DNA of 64,000 nucleotides from contig CANQPH010000010.1 in NCBI GenBank assembly GCA_947625675.1, positions 1-64,000 of the forward strand. The letters are read 5' to 3'. This document shows, piece after piece, positions 37,547 to 46,825 of the stretch. The stretch is from an uncultured Acetatifactor sp. (lineage in GTDB: Bacteria; Bacillota; Clostridia; Lachnospirales; Lachnospiraceae). Within the stretch, counting starts at the first letter, position 1. Each line of letters begins with the position of its first letter. The notes below the pieces were generated by a model. It saw nothing but the letters and a program-made list of their open reading frames with translations, was not told where the DNA came from and ran no database searches. The position numbers and the translations under genes were made by a program.

Positions 37547-37882
37547 TCAACGCAAATGCGCCCAATAGGACAGCACCCTATCGCCATAATCGGTCATTTC
37601 CGTCTGTTTCAGCGTTTCCGGTTTCTCGTTCCGTTCTTCCAACAACTCCTCCATGGAAACTCCGAGACACTTACTCAGCGCATACAGATTATCGAGATTG
37701 GGAAGCCTCTTGCCCTCCAGCCACAGATAGATGGCCTGAATGGAGCCCATGTGCAGCTGCGCCTTCAGCTGGCGGGCGGTCATGTTCTGCAGCTCACAGG
37801 CCTCTCTGAGCCTCTTGCCGAACACCTCCATATCGATGGAGGGATATTCCTTTTTTTCAATATTCTTCATAAATTCAGCCAT
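37547..37882 (-). CDS. Small XRE-family regulator
   Basis: The 111-residue protein is essentially one helix-turn-helix domain (FGKRLREACELQNMTARQLK, then LHMGSIQAIYLWLEGKRLPN) with short tails. The C-terminal tail ends MTDYGDRVLSYWAHLR. The start is uncertain: ATG 37882 has AGGA only two bases away and an in-frame ATG lies at 37870. A plus-strand promoter at its 3' end would produce an antisense transcript. Confidence 0.75.
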   Translation of the reverse strand: MAEFMKNIEKKEYPSIDMEVFGKRLREACELQNMTARQLKAQLHMGSIQAIYLWLEGKRLPNLDNLYALSKCLGVSMEELLEERNEKPETLKQTEMTDYGDRVLSYWAHLR

Positions 37883-37904
37883 CTTCCTAATTCAACCGCC
37901 TTTC

Positions 37905-38165
37905 TCACGCAAATGCCTACTTTTCTTATGCAGGCACCGGCCCTTCCCAAACAAGCACCAGCCTTTCCCAAACAGACTCTGCCCTTTCCCATAAAAAGAC
38001 TCCGAAATCCTCGCCGACACCGCCCTGTTATAAGAGCTCGTCCCTTGATCGATCCCGAAGCCTTCTCTTCACTTCTTTATCTTATGTAATGTACGAAACC
38101 TTTATGTGCAAAACCTTTATACACAAAATCTTTATGCGCAAAAACTTCTTGCGCAAGAAGCTTTC
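37905..38165. repeat. Gap with two sets of short degenerate repeats
   Basis: Between the XRE and PcsB-like genes no coding region is supported. At about 37930-37995 a unit like CAAGCACCAGCCTTTCCCAAA recurs three times loosely. At about 38090-38165 a 15-18 bp unit (GCAAAACCTTTAT-like) recurs four times and ends in a hairpin TTGCGCAAGAA. Confidence 0.45.
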
Positions 38166-38210
38166 TCCAAATTCCAATCCGGCGATCTGCACCGTTCCGG
38201 ACTCCCTGCC

Positions 38211-39476
38211 TCAGATGATCCTTCTCACAGAAAGAATGGTCTTGTACTGGGCATTGTTGCCGATCTTGATCCCGGTCTTGGAGGTGCTGGCATGCACAAT
38301 CTTGCCCCCGCCGATATAGATGGCCACGTGACCGGAATAACAGATGATGTCCCCGGGCTGAGCTTCCGAATAAGAAACGGATTTGCCTGCGGATCTCTGC
38401 TCATAGGAAGTCCTGGGCAGATTGTAGCCGAAATCCTTGTATACCCTGTAGGTGAAACCGGAGCAGTCCGCCCCGTTGGTCAGGCTGGTGCCGCCGGACA
38501 CGTAAGGATTGCCGATGAACTGGCAGGCATACTTGGCGATCTTCTTGCCCAGCTCGCTGCCCGCCGCATTATCGATGGCGGATGCGTAGCCGGTGTCCTT
38601 ATAGCTCCCGTTGGCTGCGGAGCCGGATGCCGTGCCCGTTCCCTTCCCGGAGGAATTGTTCTGCTGCTGCCTGCGGGCTTCCTCTTCCTTCAGCTGCTTC
38701 AGATGCTTCTCTTCCTCCTGGATCTTCTTCTTGGCGGCGTTCGCCTGTTTCTTATATTTGGCGATCTCCGCTTCGAAATCGGCGGATTCCTTCTTCTTCT
38801 GCTCCAGCTGCCGGTCCAGCTCGTCCTTCAGCTCCTGAAGCTTCGCCTTGTCCTCCTCCAGCTGCCGTTCATCGATCTCCAGCTCATCCTTGTCGGCTTC
38901 CAGGCGGTTCCAGAGCGTCTGCACCTCTTCCTTGGTGGCCTTATAGTCCTCCAGCATCTTCTGGTCATACTGGTAGACCAGCTCCGTATACTCCGCCATA
39001 TTCAGGAATTCGCTGAAACTCCCGCTGCCCAGTAGGGTGACCAGGAAATTCGTGTCATTGTTCTCGAACATGAAACGGATGTTGGACTTCATGGAGTCAT
39101 ACTGTTCTTCTTCCCGCTTCTTGGCCGCTTCATACTCCACCTGGGCCTGTCCGATCTCCACCTGCTTCTGGGCGATAGCGTCCTTCTTCTCAGCGATCTC
39201 GTCTTCCTTCAGGCCGATGCTGGTGAACATGTTCTGCACTTCCGAGTTCAGATCCTCGATCTCCTCCTCGATCAGATCCTGCTCATCGCTCAGCCCGGAA
39301 ATCGTGCCGTTGATCTTGTCCAGATCCTTCTTGTCCCGGTCAATCTGATTCTGCACCTCGCCGATGGAAGAGGCCAGGGCCGTCATCCCGTCCCCCAGAA
39401 AGGCAGTCAGCACCGCCGTCGCCAAGCCGACAACCGTTATGAACTTTTTCCCTTGTTTGATCCAATTCTTTTTCAT
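38211..39476 (-). CDS. PcsB-like secreted coiled-coil NlpC/P60 hydrolase (C40)
   Basis: A signal peptide (start at 39476, ending MTALASS) leads into a long coiled coil of about 210 residues with heptad-like E/K/Q content, similar to PcsB and CwlO N-terminal domains that are held inactive by FtsEX. A Ser/Gly linker (NNSSGKGTGTASGSAANGS) precedes a C-terminal NlpC/P60 domain with ADCSGFTYRVY (catalytic Cys) and SGHVAIYIGGGKIVHAS (His). It probably splits daughter-cell peptidoglycan at division. There is no clear ribosome binding site; an alternative ATG at 39503 is in frame. Confidence 0.9.
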   Translation of the reverse strand: MKKNWIKQGKKFITVVGLATAVLTAFLGDGMTALASSIGEVQNQIDRDKKDLDKINGTISGLSDEQDLIEEEIEDLNSEVQNMFTSIGLKEDEIAEKKDAIAQKQVEIGQAQVEYEAAKKREEEQYDSMKSNIRFMFENNDTNFLVTLLGSGSFSEFLNMAEYTELVYQYDQKMLEDYKATKEEVQTLWNRLEADKDELEIDERQLEEDKAKLQELKDELDRQLEQKKKESADFEAEIAKYKKQANAAKKKIQEEEKHLKQLKEEEARRQQQNNSSGKGTGTASGSAANGSYKDTGYASAIDNAAGSELGKKIAKYACQFIGNPYVSGGTSLTNGADCSGFTYRVYKDFGYNLPRTSYEQRSAGKSVSYSEAQPGDIICYSGHVAIYIGGGKIVHASTSKTGIKIGNNAQYKTILSVRRII

Positions 39477-39545
39477 AGAATCAGCATACCACATCTTACG
39501 CATTTTTGCACTACTTTTTTTAAAAAATTATTACAAAGTTATTAC

Positions 39546-40937
39546 TTACAACTCGCAGTTATTCACGGTTCTGGGGAAGGGGATCACGTCCCGGATGTTG
39601 CCCATGCCGGTGAGGTACATGACGCAGCGCTCGAAGCCCAGGCCGAAGCCCGCATGCCGCACGGAGCCGTACCGGCGCAGATCCAGGTAAAAGGCGTAGT
39701 CCTCTTTTTTGAGGCCCAGCTCCTCCATCCTGCGCTCCAGCACCTCCAGCTTGTCCTCCCTCTGGCTGCCCCCGATGATCTCCCCGATACCGGGCACCAG
39801 GCAGTCCATGGCCGCCACGGTCTTGCCGTCCTCGTTCAGCTTCATGTAGAAGGCCTTGATCTCCTTGGGATAATCCGTCACGAACACGGGCCGCTTGAAC
39901 TCCTTCTCCGTCAGGAACCGCTCATGTTCCGTCTGCAGGTCGCAGCCCCAATATACCTTGTAGTCGAATTCATCGTTGTGTTTTTCCAGAATCCGGATGG
40001 CCTCTGTGTAGGTGACATGGCCGAAATCGGAGTTCAGCACGTGGTTCAGTCTCTCAATGAGCCCCTTGTCCACGAACTGATTGAAGAAGTTCATTTCCTC
40101 CGGAGCGTTCTCCAGCACGTACCGGATCACAAACTTCAACATGCTTTCCGCCAGGAGCATGTCATCCTTCAGATCCGCAAAGGCCATCTCCGGCTCGATC
40201 ATCCAGAATTCCGCCGCATGCCTGGTGGTGTTGGAATTCTCCGCCCGGAAGGTGGGACCAAAGGTATAGACGTTTTTGAAGGCAAAAGCATAGGTCTCCA
40301 CGTTCAGCTGCCCGCTGACCGTGAGATTGGTGGGCTTCCCGAAGAAATCCTGGGTGTAATCCACCTTCCCGTCCTCCGTCCTGGGCACGTTCTCCAGATC
40401 CAGGGTGGTCACCTGGAACATCTCTCCGGCTCCCTCGCAGTCGCTGCCGGTGATCAGGGGGGTGTGCACATACACGAAGCCCCGCTCCATGAAGAAGGTA
40501 TGGATGGCGTAAGCGATGAGGGAACGCACCCGGAATACCGCCTGGAAGGTATTGGTCCTGGGCCGCAGATGGGCGATGGTCCTCAGATACTCAAAGGAAT
40601 GCCTCTTTTTCTGCAAAGGATAATCCGCCGTGGAGGGGCCTTCCACCAGCACTTCCTCCGCCTGCATTTCAAAAGGCTGCTTGGCCTGGGGCGTCTCCAC
40701 GATGGTGCCCCGCACCACCACGGCGGTTCCCACGTTCATCCTGCACAACGCCTCGAAATTCTCCAGCCCCGTCCCGTAGACCACCTGCAGGGGCTCAAAA
40801 AAGGTGCCGTCGTTGATCACCAGAAAACCGAAATTCTTGGAATCCCGGTTGCTCCTGACCCAGCCGCCCACGGTCACTGACTTTCCAAAATACTCTTTTC
40901 CGTTCCGATACAATTCTCTGATATCCGTTAAATCCAT
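39546..40937 (-). CDS. asnS: Asparaginyl-tRNA synthetase
   Basis: The 463-residue protein is a class IIb synthetase: an N-terminal OB-fold ([23 protein letters not shown]) for anticodon binding and a catalytic core with motif 2 [21 protein letters not shown] and motif 3 [15 protein letters not shown]. The EFWMIEPE and GAGEMF features favour Asn over Asp. The start at 40937 follows GGAGGAG. With asnA also in this window the cell makes Asn directly and charges it directly. It lies 69 bp upstream of the PcsB-like gene. Confidence 0.96.
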   Translation of the reverse strand: MDLTDIRELYRNGKEYFGKSVTVGGWVRSNRDSKNFGFLVINDGTFFEPLQVVYGTGLENFEALCRMNVGTAVVVRGTIVETPQAKQPFEMQAEEVLVEGPSTADYPLQKKRHSFEYLRTIAHLRPRTNTFQAVFRVRSLIAYAIHTFFMERGFVYVHTPLITGSDCEGAGEMFQVTTLDLENVPRTEDGKVDYTQDFFGKPTNLTVSGQLNVETYAFAFKNVYTFGPTFRAENSNTTRHAAEFWMIEPEMAFADLKDDMLLAESMLKFVIRYVLENAPEEMNFFNQFVDKGLIERLNHVLNSDFGHVTYTEAIRILEKHNDEFDYKVYWGCDLQTEHERFLTEKEFKRPVFVTDYPKEIKAFYMKLNEDGKTVAAMDCLVPGIGEIIGGSQREDKLEVLERRMEELGLKKEDYAFYLDLRRYGSVRHAGFGLGFERCVMYLTGMGNIRDVIPFPRTVNNCEL

Positions 40938-40988
40938 AATCTCCTCCAAATCCGTTTGTAGTTACTATTCAACTTATAGGCGCTCCGT

Positions 40989-42122
40989 TCACTCTTCCGT
41001 CACCAGGGCGTTCTCCAGCAAAAAGTCCATCACGTCCGTCAGGACGAAATATTCCCGGAATTCTTCCCGGTCTATCTCGGCCAGCATTTCCTCCGCCGTG
41101 GCATTGTACTGGGAAGCATATTCTCCGATCCTGGCATCCAGGTCCTCCTCCGTGGCGACCAGGCCCTCCTTCTGGGCAATGGACCAGAAAGCCATCATCT
41201 GTTTCACGGAGTTGTCCGCACTGGCGGCCACCACCTGATCCAGGCTCATGCCTTCATAGAGCAGCTGGACGAAGGTTTCCGCATCCAGGCCGTACATGCC
41301 GGCCTGCATGGCGATGTTCTCCCGCACGTTGGCCGCATGCTGATCCACCAAAGCCTGGGGAAACTCCTGGAAGGAGCAGTTATTCATGACGGTGTCCAGG
41401 ATCTTGTTCCCGATCTCCGTCTGCCGTTCCTCTTCCGCCTCCTCCATCAGATAATCGTTCACATAAGTTTCCATTTCCTGCCGGTTGGAATACTCCTCCA
41501 GCCCAAAGCCTGCGATTACCTCGTCCACGATCTCCTCCGGCAAAATGTAATCCACCGTCACGGTGAATACCACCGGCGCCCCGGCCAGATCCGCATTGCC
41601 ATAGCTCTCCGGGAAGGTCAGATTCAGATCCACGGTTTCTCCCGGCATCACTCCCACCAGGCCCTCTTCGAAACCATCAATGTACTGATGGGAACCGATG
41701 GTCAGGCTTGCGCCCTGGGCCGTGCCGCCGTCAAAAGCCACGCCGTCCTTCTTGCCCACGTAATCCAGGATCACCGTATCTCCGGTCTGCACCGCCCGGT
41801 CCAGTATTCCGCCGTTTTCCGCCGTCACCTGGTACCTATACTCCTGCAGCATCGCTTCCTGCAGCTGTTCCGGCTCCACCGCCGCAGGCACTGCCGCCAC
41901 GGTGATTCCCTTATATTCCCCCAGAGTCACATAATCCTCCACCTGCAGATCCGCCAGATTCACTCTGGACGTTCCAGGGGCGTCCTGCCCAGAGTCCGCT
42001 TCCTGGCCGGACCCTGCGGCGCTCTGGGCCGAACCTTCCTCTCCGCCTTTGTCGGAACCGCAGCCTCCCAGCGAACCCACCACCAGGAGCAGGCACAAAA
42101 TCCATCCTAACGCTTTCTTCAT
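40989..42122 (-). CDS. Trigger-factor-like FKBP peptidyl-prolyl isomerase lipoprotein
   Basis: A lipoprotein signal with lipobox GSLGGC is followed by an acidic Ser/Gly spacer. The centre (QTGDTVILDYVGKKDGVAFDGG, IDGFEEGLVGVMPGE) is an FKBP-type isomerase domain, and the C-terminal 190 residues resemble the helical C domain of trigger factor. This is a surface-anchored foldase, helping secreted proteins fold outside the membrane. It stands between asnS and a MITE-like element. Confidence 0.85.
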   Translation of the reverse strand: MKKALGWILCLLLVVGSLGGCGSDKGGEEGSAQSAAGSGQEADSGQDAPGTSRVNLADLQVEDYVTLGEYKGITVAAVPAAVEPEQLQEAMLQEYRYQVTAENGGILDRAVQTGDTVILDYVGKKDGVAFDGGTAQGASLTIGSHQYIDGFEEGLVGVMPGETVDLNLTFPESYGNADLAGAPVVFTVTVDYILPEEIVDEVIAGFGLEEYSNRQEMETYVNDYLMEEAEEERQTEIGNKILDTVMNNCSFQEFPQALVDQHAANVRENIAMQAGMYGLDAETFVQLLYEGMSLDQVVAASADNSVKQMMAFWSIAQKEGLVATEEDLDARIGEYASQYNATAEEMLAEIDREEFREYFVLTDVMDFLLENALVTEE

Positions 42123-42225
42123 CCTATCTCCATCACTTTCTGCGCCCTCTCGCTGCGCACATTTTCATTTATACCACAAAATCCGCCTCTTTAAAACCCC
42201 TTTTTTCATTCTTTCAGGGATTTTA

Positions 42226-42406
42226 GTAACAGTTCAGCCAGCCGCCTGATTTGATGGAAAATCGGGCTTGCGCGAATTTTCCATCATGTCTGGCGGCGAG
42301 TCGAACTGCGTTCGACTTGGGGGCGGCCATTTTATGAGCAAAGGCAGTCGCAAAGCGACGGAAAGCGCATAGTGCGGCTTTGCGAATGGCGCAGCTGAAC
42401 TGTTAC
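42226..42406. mobile_element. MITE-like element with 13-bp terminal inverted repeats
   Basis: The 181-bp element is bounded by perfect 13-bp inverted repeats (GTAACAGTTCAGC at 42226-42238 and its complement at 42394-42406). Inside are at least three more hairpins: ATGGAAAAT/ATTTTCCAT, AGTCGAA/TTCGACT and GTCGC/GCGAC. It contains no open frame and fills the gap between the isomerase and cardiolipin synthase genes. No flanking target-site duplication was clear. Confidence 0.65.
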
Positions 42407-42431
42407 AAATTTTCAGCCAGCAATGCCCGCG

Positions 42432-43898
42432 CTACATCAACGGCGACATCAGGCGGCAGACCTGCTCCTTGAACCGGATCAGCAGCCTTCTGCCCGCATA
42501 GGCTTCTTTCGTGATCTGGGTGCAGGATTTCAGATCCTCCTGGAAAATCTCCACCATTTCCCGGGCCTTCCCTTCATGGTAGATCACCGCATTCACCTCG
42601 AAATTCAGGGCGAAGCTGCGGATGTCCATGTTGGCGGTGCCGTAGCAGAGCACCTTTTCATCCACCACGATGCCTTTGCTGTGGAGGAACCCATTGTCAT
42701 AGGTATAGCATTTCGCCCCGGCCATGACCAGATCCCCGACGTAGGAATAGGTGGCCCAGTAGACGAAAGGATGATCGGGCTTGCAGGGAATCATGATGTT
42801 CACATCGATTCCGGAACGCACGGCGATCTCCAGGGCCGACAGCACCGACTCGTCCGGGATGAAATAGGGCGTCTGGATATAGATGCTTTTCCGGGCCTTG
42901 TGAATCAGGCGCAGGTAATTGTCCCGAATCTGCTGGGCCGTGTTGTCCGGGCCGCTGGAAATGATCTGGATCCTGCACTTGTCCCGGAGTCCCGGTGCGG
43001 GTTCCCGGAAAAAGAGCTCCCTGCTCAGCAGATTTTCCTTGGCAGCATAGTTCCAGTCCAGGAGGAAGCGCAGCTGCAGCCCCAGGACCGCACTGCCCCG
43101 GATCCGAAGGTGGGTGTCCCGCCAATGACCGAATTTTTCATCCAGACCGATATACTCTTTCCCGATGTTGAAGCCGCCCACATAGCCCACCTGATTGTCG
43201 ATGACCACGATCTTGCGGTGGTTACGGTAATTGACTCTCAGCTGGAACCTCCGCAGAAAGGCCGGGAAAAATTCCGCCGTCTGGATCCCCCGTTCCTCCA
43301 GTTGTCTCCAGAATTTGTGACGAATGCCCCGGCAGCCCATGCCGTCGAACAAAAGCCTTACCTCCACGCCCTCCGCCGCCTTCCTCTCCAACACCTCCAG
43401 AATTCTCTGGAACAGGAGGTCGTCCCGGATGATGTAATATTGGATGTGGATAAAATGTTCCGCCTTTTCCAAATCCGCAATCAGGGCCTCAAATTTCGCA
43501 TTGCCGTCCACGAAGAAATCCACGTCATTGTCTGGCAGCAGCATGGAGCCGGAGGATTCCAGATTGTACATGACCAGGTCCGTGAAGCCTTCAATGTCCT
43601 CGGTGACGGAGTCGGGATCCGCCGCCTGCAGGCTGTGCTCCTGCCGCCTTATGGCATCGTTGAGCTGATCCTCCACCTCCTTGACCCGGAACATCTTCCG
43701 TTTATGCATGTCCGTGCCCAGGAGCAGATAGCAGATGAAGCCCAGGATGGGAATGAAATAGAGCAACAGGAGCCAGGCCCAGACGCTTTTGGGATCTTTT
43801 CTTTCAAAAAAAACGATGATGATGGCGAACAGCATGTTCCATATGAGGAGATGCCCAAACAAAAAACGCAGCACATCTCCCAGAAATTCCAAATTCAT
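42432..43898 (-). CDS. cls: Cardiolipin synthase (phospholipase D family)
   Basis: Two N-terminal membrane helices (about 15-60) precede two phospholipase D domains. The HKD motifs are NHRKIVVID (first) and LHSKGIVVDEKVLCYGTANMD (second). The enzyme joins two phosphatidylglycerols into cardiolipin at the membrane. The start at 43898 follows GGGAG and gives 488 residues, the normal size of bacterial Cls. It is a single gene flanked by the MITE-like element downstream. Confidence 0.94.
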   Translation of the reverse strand: MNLEFLGDVLRFLFGHLLIWNMLFAIIIVFFERKDPKSVWAWLLLLYFIPILGFICYLLLGTDMHKRKMFRVKEVEDQLNDAIRRQEHSLQAADPDSVTEDIEGFTDLVMYNLESSGSMLLPDNDVDFFVDGNAKFEALIADLEKAEHFIHIQYYIIRDDLLFQRILEVLERKAAEGVEVRLLFDGMGCRGIRHKFWRQLEERGIQTAEFFPAFLRRFQLRVNYRNHRKIVVIDNQVGYVGGFNIGKEYIGLDEKFGHWRDTHLRIRGSAVLGLQLRFLLDWNYAAKENLLSRELFFREPAPGLRDKCRIQIISSGPDNTAQQIRDNYLRLIHKARKSIYIQTPYFIPDESVLSALEIAVRSGIDVNIMIPCKPDHPFVYWATYSYVGDLVMAGAKCYTYDNGFLHSKGIVVDEKVLCYGTANMDIRSFALNFEVNAVIYHEGKAREMVEIFQEDLKSCTQITKEAYAGRRLLIRFKEQVCRLMSPLM

Positions 43899-43981
43899 GA
43901 AAATTCTCCCTCGTAAAAATTCTACGGATAAGTATAACACAATTTCTCTAAAAAATCTGTATATTTTCTATAAATGTTTTA

Positions 43982-44011
43982 TTGCCTAAAACCGGATACC
44001 TGTGATACAAT
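43982..44011 (+). promoter_or_regulatory. Promoter of the small membrane protein gene
   Basis: TTGCCT (43982-43987) and TACAAT (44006-44011) with an 18-bp spacer lie 71 bp upstream of the ATG at 44083. Confidence 0.55.
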
Positions 44012-44082
44012 AAGGATGCGTTCAGGCCGCAGGGCCGGGGCGCCCTATTACCATACTTTACATTCGTCAGGAGAATTTTGAT

Positions 44083-44559
44083 ATGAAAACACCCGTTATT
44101 GTATTGCTGGTCATTTTGGCGATCCTCATCATAGGCGTCGTGGTATTGTATTTCCTGGGCAAAAAGGCCCAGAAAAAACAGGAAGAACAGCAGGCCATGC
44201 TGGACGCCCACAAGCAGACCGTCTCCATGCTGATCATTGACAAGAAGCGAATGCCCATTCGGGATTCCGGGCTGCCCCAGTCCGTCATTGACCAGACCCC
44301 CAAGTACATGCGCCGCAGCAAGCTTCCCATCGTGAAGGTCAAGGCCGGCCCCCAGATCATGTCCCTGATCGCGGACGAGAAGATCTTCGATTCCATTCCC
44401 GTCAAAAAAGAGGTCAAGGCGGTGATCAGCGGCATCTACATCATGGACGTCAAGGGCCTCCACGGCAAGTCCGAAAAGCAGCCGGAGGTAAAGAAGAGCA
44501 AATTCAAAAAATTCGTGGAAAATCTCCAGGAAAAGGCCGGGGCCAAGCCTCTCAAGTAG
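44083..44559 (+). CDS. Membrane-anchored protein of unknown function
   Basis: The 158-residue product has one N-terminal transmembrane helix (residues 4-25) and then a basic soluble part. The middle reads KKRMPIRDSGLPQSVIDQTPKY-type sequence, and the end is very lysine-rich (VKKSKFKKFVENLQEK). I recognise it only as a type often seen in Lachnospiraceae. AGGAGAATTTTGAT precedes the ATG and a good terminator follows, so it is a one-gene unit. Confidence 0.65.
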   Translation: MKTPVIVLLVILAILIIGVVVLYFLGKKAQKKQEEQQAMLDAHKQTVSMLIIDKKRMPIRDSGLPQSVIDQTPKYMRRSKLPIVKVKAGPQIMSLIADEKIFDSIPVKKEVKAVISGIYIMDVKGLHGKSEKQPEVKKSKFKKFVENLQEKAGAKPLK

Positions 44560-44656
44560 ATGCGAGGGCCGGAGCGTGCAGCCGAATGCACAGGGGCCCG
44601 AACGGCCGGAAACCCATGGCGGCCGAATGCGAGGACCGGCTTCACATAACACAAAG

Positions 44657-44698
44657 AAGGTGCTGAACACTTTTCAACAAGTAGGTCAGCACCTTTTT
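44657..44698 (+). terminator. Intrinsic terminator
   Basis: AAGGTGCTGA pairs with TCAGCACCTT and is followed by a run of T (44694-44698). It ends the 44083 gene and, with AAGG on the other side, may also serve the convergent Hpt operon. Confidence 0.85.
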
Positions 44699-44744
44699 CA
44701 TGCCCGCCGCAGTCCCCAGGACTTCAGTCCGGACGATCATAACC

Positions 44745-45107
44745 TTACAGACCGTTGGATTCCTTAAAGGCCTTGATGGCATCCACCGTCGCCTGGTAAT
44801 CTTTTTCCACCTGTACGAACAATGCATCCGCCTCCGGGCTTCCCACTTCAGGCCGAAGAGCCTCCGTCAGGTCATGGCCCGATTTTTCCAGGCGTCCCAG
44901 CCCCAGCGTGGCACAGACACCCTTGATGGTGTGCGCAGCCCGAAAAGCTTCATGGTAATCCTTTTCCTGCATGGCCTTTTTCAAATTGTCAAAACTCGGG
45001 TCATCCAAATACCGGAGCAGGAACTTCTGCACCAATTTCTCACTGCGGAGACGCCCCATCACCTCCTCGTAAGATCCCACCTGGTCCAAGCATTCCTTCA
45101 GTGTCAT
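44745..45107 (-). CDS. Hpt (histidine phosphotransfer) domain protein
   Basis: The 120-residue all-helical protein has the Hpt signature AAHTIKGVCATLG with the phosphorylated histidine near residue 59. It passes phosphate between a hybrid sensor kinase and a response regulator encoded elsewhere. It is the last gene of the six-gene ispE operon, with no kinase nearby. Confidence 0.88.
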   Translation of the reverse strand: MTLKECLDQVGSYEEVMGRLRSEKLVQKFLLRYLDDPSFDNLKKAMQEKDYHEAFRAAHTIKGVCATLGLGRLEKSGHDLTEALRPEVGSPEADALFVQVEKDYQATVDAIKAFKESNGL

Positions 45108-45184
45108 CCTTTTTTCACATCCTTTCTCTCCCTGTTCCTATTATAATGCGTTTTTGTCACCTTTTCCCCAAATCTTGCCCGGGA

Positions 45185-45607
45185 TCACCTCTGGAGAATC
45201 TCCATGGAAAGTCTGCAGTCCGCAAGAGGTTCGTAATTTATCTCCAGCGCATAGTCCACATCCACCCTGATCTGTTCTTCTCTTTCCCGAAGCCTGACCT
45301 TGCGGGCCTCCACGCCGACCAGGAGATCTCCGAAAGGGGTAGAATAATCCGCCCTGTTCATTTTGTTCTCTTCAAAAACCATGTGTACGTTGCTCACGCC
45401 TTTTCTGGTCAGACACAGATAACCCTCCCGGAACCGGATCACATTTCGGGTCACCCCTTCCAGACCTTCCGCCGGATCCTCGTACAAAAGATAATGACAA
45501 TCATTCTTCTTGTAATACTCGGCAGCGGTCACGGTTTCCACGCTGGTTTCTTCCTCCTGAAGGTCAAACTGCAGCCCCCGGATCGTCAAAAGCACATCCT
45601 TCGTCAT
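45185..45607 (-). CDS. DUF1934 (YwiB-like) protein
   Basis: The 140-residue protein matches the DUF1934 calycin-like family: VLLTIRGLQ at the start, ETVTAAEYYKKNDCHYLLYED, then MVFEENKMNRADYSTPFGDL and the closing VDYALEINYEPLADC strands. The function is unknown. It begins directly after the murI stop with no gap, so translation is coupled. Confidence 0.85.
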   Translation of the reverse strand: MTKDVLLTIRGLQFDLQEEETSVETVTAAEYYKKNDCHYLLYEDPAEGLEGVTRNVIRFREGYLCLTRKGVSNVHMVFEENKMNRADYSTPFGDLLVGVEARKVRLREREEQIRVDVDYALEINYEPLADCRLSMEILQR

Positions 45608-46444
45608 TCAATAATCCTCGATATTCACGGTCTTGGCGGACAAAATCCCATACTTGATGATGGAATTGGCAAACTGTTTAAACTTCTCCGCCTTGTCGCT
45701 GACATAAAACTGATACCGATTGCTGCCCAAGCCCGGTTCTTCCGGATTGAGAAGCCCCTTCTCCTCCAACATCCGGCGCAGCTCCCTTGCCGTCTCGTAA
45801 GCGGGGTTCACCAGGGTCACGCCCTCTCCCATGATCTTGCCCAGGGTGGACCGAATCAGCGGATAATGGGTACAGCCCAGAATCAGCGTGTCAATGTCAC
45901 AGTCAATCAGTTCCGTCAAATAACGTCTTGCAATCTCGTCCGTCACCGGATCCTGCCACAGCCCTTCCTCCACCAGGGGCACGAAAAGAGGACAGGCCTT
46001 CCCGAAAATCGTGACCTTGCTGTTGAGCTCCTGTATGTATTGGCTGTAAATCCGGCTCCCGATGGTGGCCTCCGTGGCGATCACCCCGATTCTTCCGTTC
46101 CTGGTGACCTGGGAAGCCATCCTCGCCCCGGGCTTCACCACTCCGATAATGGGAACCTCCGTCTCCTTCTCCAAATCCTCCAGAGCGCAGGCGCTGGCGG
46201 TATTGCAGGCCACTACGATGGTCTTCACTTCATGGGTCAGCAGGAAGCGCACGATCTGTCTGGAATATCTGGTCACCGTCTCCTTCGACTTGCTGCCATA
46301 GGGAACCCGGGCCGTATCACCGAAAAAAATAATGGACTCATTGGGAATCTGACGCATGATTTCCCGAACCACCGTCAATCCTCCCACGCCGGAATCGAAC
46401 ACCCCGATGGGCGCCTTCCGAAGATCTCCTTCCCTACTATGCAT
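45608..46444 (-). CDS. murI: Glutamate racemase
   Basis: MurI makes D-glutamate for peptidoglycan. The two catalytic cysteines are seen in VVACNTASA and LGCTHYPL, and the N-terminus has IGVFDSGVGGLTV. The start at 46444 follows AAGGAG and gives 278 residues, normal for the family. The frame upstream overlaps a small membrane-protein gene whose stop is 6 bp before. Confidence 0.95.
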   Translation of the reverse strand: MHSREGDLRKAPIGVFDSGVGGLTVVREIMRQIPNESIIFFGDTARVPYGSKSKETVTRYSRQIVRFLLTHEVKTIVVACNTASACALEDLEKETEVPIIGVVKPGARMASQVTRNGRIGVIATEATIGSRIYSQYIQELNSKVTIFGKACPLFVPLVEEGLWQDPVTDEIARRYLTELIDCDIDTLILGCTHYPLIRSTLGKIMGEGVTLVNPAYETARELRRMLEEKGLLNPEEPGLGSNRYQFYVSDKAEKFKQFANSIIKYGILSAKTVNIEDY

Positions 46445-46449
46445 GGGTC

Positions 46450-46767
46450 TTACTCCTTTTTCCAATACTCCAGGCATTCCGAGAGTCTCTCGAGCAGGGC
46501 GCTACGAAAACGGACATGCCCTGGGTCCGCATTCAGGATCTTCGCATAAATGCTTCCTTCAAAATCCCATTTTATCACGTCTTCCCCTTCCTGTACAGTC
46601 CCATCTTGCTCTACGATGCGATAAGTGTCCGGCGTCAGGGAAAGCTGGGGATACAGAACGCCCCACCAGCCCAGGCAGGCACAAAGCGTCAGAAGCACGG
46701 CTCCCTTCTTCTGCAGACCTCGCACTGTCATTTTGGGATTTTCCATCAGTTGATTCATCAAAACCAT
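46450..46767 (-). CDS. Small membrane protein, unknown function
   Basis: About 105 residues with a single transmembrane helix (GAVLLTLCACLGWWGVLYP) near the N-terminus and a short extracellular or cytoplasmic domain (LTPDTYRIVEQDGTVQEGED). The start is uncertain: ATG 46767 has GGAG too close, and ATG 46758 is farther. It sits between gntR and murI in the ispE operon. Not recognised. Confidence 0.5.
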   Translation of the reverse strand: MVLMNQLMENPKMTVRGLQKKGAVLLTLCACLGWWGVLYPQLSLTPDTYRIVEQDGTVQEGEDVIKWDFEGSIYAKILNADPGHVRFRSALLERLSECLEYWKKE

Positions 46768-46825
46768 CCACTCCTTCCAAAAGTTTCCTTTCAGTTAGAG
46801 TTATTCCCAATTTCCGCCGGTTTAT

